Assembly (NCBI GenBank): GCA_039029455.1 | Contig: JBCCGE010000031.1 | Coordinates: forward strand, 1 to 36,044 | Direction: 5' to 3' | Length of the DNA stretch: 36,044 bases | Origin: JBCCGE01 sp039029455 | Lineage (GTDB): Bacteria; Pseudomonadota; Gammaproteobacteria; Arenicellales; Poriferihabitantaceae | Part shown: one piece after another, positions 34,237 to 36,044 of the stretch | Position numbering within the stretch: position 1 is the stretch's first letter | How the letters are laid out: each line of letters opens with the position of its first letter | Made by a program: the position numbers and the translations under genes | Notes under the pieces: generated by a model | The model's database searches: none | What the model saw: only the letters and a program-made list of their open reading frames with translations | Told to the model about the DNA's origin: nothing

Positions 34237-35643
34237 ATGACTTCTACCGATATCGGAATTGTGGTCTCTGCGGGGATGCTGTTAGCTGTCGTGCTTGGAA
34301 TGCGCGTAGCGTTTGCTGCCGCGATGGCTGGCGTAGTCGGATTGATCTGGATTTTCTGGTCGAAAAAAGGATACGACCCTGAACAACTCACATGGGCATT
34401 TACGGTAGCAGCCAAAACGGCCGGTCAGGTTCCCCATTCGAAGATTTCATCACAGGCCTTATCTTTAATTCCAACATTTATTCTAATCGGCTATCTGGCG
34501 TATTACGCCGGATTGACCCGCGCTTTGTTTGAGGCTGCCAAGCGCTGGGTGGGATGGTTACCCGGGGGACTGGCGGTTTCTTCGGTTTTTGCTACGGCGG
34601 GTTTCGCAGCGGTTTCCGGTGCATCAGTGGCAACCTCAGCCGTATTCGCTCGAATTGCCATACCGGAAATGCTCAAAGCAGGCTATGACAAACGTTTTGC
34701 TGCCGGCGTAGTCGCAGCTGGCGGCACTTTAGCTTCGTTGATTCCGCCATCCGCTATTTTGGTGATTTACGCCATCATCGTTGAGCAGGATGTCGGACGA
34801 CTGCTTTTGGCCGGGTTTTTGCCGGGAGCAGTATCTGCGCTGATCTACGGTGGACTTATTGTATTGCTCGCCGTGACGTTCCAGAGCTTTGGACCCCCGG
34901 TAAGCGGATTTAGCTGGTATGAGCGATTCAAATCGCTACCGCCAGCCATGCCGATATTTCTTGTTGTCGCCATTATCATCTTCTTTATCTATAACCCTTT
35001 TGGCGGTGATGCCTGGGGCACACCCACTGAAGGCGGTGCACTGGGCGCCTTTGTGGTTTTTTGTATCGCAATTGCCAAGGGCATGCGCTGGCCGCAGCTA
35101 AAAAGCGCGCTCATTGAAACGGCCAAGCTATCTGTGATGATCTTCACAATAATATGGGGCGTTTTAATCTACGTAAGGTTTTTGGGGTTTGCTGATCTAC
35201 CCAGCGCATTTTCTGACTGGATTACCGGACTCGATCAAAGTCCCATGCTGACCCTTGTACTCATTCTATTGGCGTATGCAATTCTTGGAATGTTCATGGA
35301 CGCGATAGGGATGCTTTTATTGACTTTGCCGGTGGTATACCCGGCGGTAATCGCTCTAAATGGCGGCGAAGGCGTCGCTGCAGCCGATAGCGTATTCGGC
35401 ATGTCGGAAATTGGCTGCGCAATCTGGTTTGGGATAATCGTTGTCAAAATGGCTGAGCTCTGTTTAATTACCCCGCCAATAGGATTGAATTGCTTCGTAG
35501 TTGCGGGCGTGAGACCCGACATATCGGTTCAGGATGTGTTTCGTGGTACCAGTCCGTTTTTTGTGGCAGACGCAATTACAATTGCAGTACTGATTATGTT
35601 CCCGGCAATAGTATTGTGGCTTCCGTCCCAACTGGGCTTGTAG
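34237..35643 (+). CDS. dctM: TRAP transporter large permease (DctM family), system 2
   Basis: A 468-residue polytopic inner-membrane protein, somewhat longer than system 1's 425 because of extra loop sequence after the first helices and near GGEGVAAADS. Conserved DctM stretches are FAAVSGASVATSAVFARIAI, GGTLASLIPPSAILVIYAII, GTPTEGGALGAFVVF and LCLITPPIGLNCFVVAGV. It forms the transport channel with the DctQ protein encoded 43 bases upstream. It is the last gene of the dctB/regulator/TRAP block. The P-Q-M order is the same as in system 1, but the sequences are clearly different, so this is not a recent duplication. Confidence 0.92.
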   Translation: MTSTDIGIVVSAGMLLAVVLGMRVAFAAAMAGVVGLIWIFWSKKGYDPEQLTWAFTVAAKTAGQVPHSKISSQALSLIPTFILIGYLAYYAGLTRALFEAAKRWVGWLPGGLAVSSVFATAGFAAVSGASVATSAVFARIAIPEMLKAGYDKRFAAGVVAAGGTLASLIPPSAILVIYAIIVEQDVGRLLLAGFLPGAVSALIYGGLIVLLAVTFQSFGPPVSGFSWYERFKSLPPAMPIFLVVAIIIFFIYNPFGGDAWGTPTEGGALGAFVVFCIAIAKGMRWPQLKSALIETAKLSVMIFTIIWGVLIYVRFLGFADLPSAFSDWITGLDQSPMLTLVLILLAYAILGMFMDAIGMLLLTLPVVYPAVIALNGGEGVAAADSVFGMSEIGCAIWFGIIVVKMAELCLITPPIGLNCFVVAGVRPDISVQDVFRGTSPFFVADAITIAVLIMFPAIVLWLPSQLGL

Positions 35644-36044
35644 ATGGGATCAGGCAGCGCATTGGTCTAAGTAGAAATAGCTGATCCGAATATCAGTTTT
35701 TAAAGGTCTGTAGCAACTAAAAACAATCGTAAACGCTCCGCAACTCGGAATTATATGATTATCAGTTCCTGAGACAGCACTCAGGAGGTAGACTGACACC
35801 AGCGTATCACTCATTGGATTTTTACCCCAATCACGGATAGTTTAGTCACGCTGCTTGTTCAAGATCGATCGTTGGTTTCTTGCTTTTCTGCGTTTTATAA
35901 ATCAAGCATGCATCACATTAAAGATGTTCTGAAACTCCAATTTTGAAAAATTGGTGCAGAAACCCGATGCTCACAGAACCTGTGACTCTGAGATCAAAGT
36001 ATCTCTTATTGTTTGTTTGATCTCGTTTCATTAGGCAACAACAG
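35644..36044. other. Region after TRAP system 2, no gene seen
   Basis: The last 400 bases hold no open frame I can support. Two small dyads are present: TCCTGAG-ACAGCA-CTCAGGA at 35767-35786 and CCAATTTT-GA-AAAATTGG at 35937-35954. Neither has a good T-tract, so no terminator for the TRAP operon is claimed. Confidence 0.5.

Overview
The window looks like a stretch of chromosome from a free-living, probably marine, heterotrophic proteobacterium, most likely a gammaproteobacterium. The reasons are a homodimeric-type pyruvate dehydrogenase E1 (AceE) beside AceF, a UbiF-like ubiquinone hydroxylase, an OxyR/KatG pair, two tripartite TRAP uptake systems and a choline-sulfatase. G+C is moderate (near half, by eye). 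TGA is a normal stop codon here: several intact genes end in it. I see no rRNA, tRNA, CRISPR array, phage module or recognisable defence island.

Layout. (1) 1-7003: a minus-strand pair (an MmgE/PrpD protein followed by a ComA-like TIM barrel cut by the window edge), choline-sulfatase betC, a UbiF-like monooxygenase read towards betC, and a second MmgE/PrpD gene. (2) 7098-10878: oxyR and katG are divergent. The region between them holds a decayed IS5-type transposase fragment and three perfect-length 21-bp tandem repeats directly before the katG ribosome binding site. (3) 11668-14545: TRAP system 1 (P-Q-M order), with an inverted repeat upstream and a hairpin between P and Q. (4) 14922-17219: a DMT-family permease and an unrecognised exported protein. 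(5) 17741-25003: a plus-strand run of catabolic genes: IlvD/Edd dehydratase, HSL-type hydrolase, APH-type kinase, class III PLP enzyme, M20 amidohydrolase. The kinase and PLP enzyme resemble the hydroxylysine kinase / phospho-lyase pair. (6) 25037-29010: aceE-aceF on the minus strand with a PdhR-like operator in the leader, then a small cupin gene. (7) 30048-35643: a DctB-type sensor kinase, a short DctD-like regulator and TRAP system 2.

The genes together describe scavenging of small organic acids and nitrogen or sulfur osmolytes (TRAP uptake, choline-O-sulfate hydrolysis, amino-alcohol or hydroxy-amino-acid breakdown), feeding central metabolism through pyruvate dehydrogenase, with peroxide defence alongside.

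Most notable: an in-frame TGA splits the DctB kinase between its phospho-accepting His and its ATP-binding domain. Its partner regulator has the DctD receiver and Fis-type helix-turn-helix but no sigma-54 AAA+ domain. Two inverted copies of a 144-bp element with terminal inverted repeats lie about 10 kb apart, one of them overlapping the ubiF stop codon. The PrpD-ComA pair is an unusual enzyme combination. I did not find a clear-cut new multi-gene system; the PrpD-ComA pair and the kinase/phospho-lyase cluster are the best candidates for undescribed metabolism.
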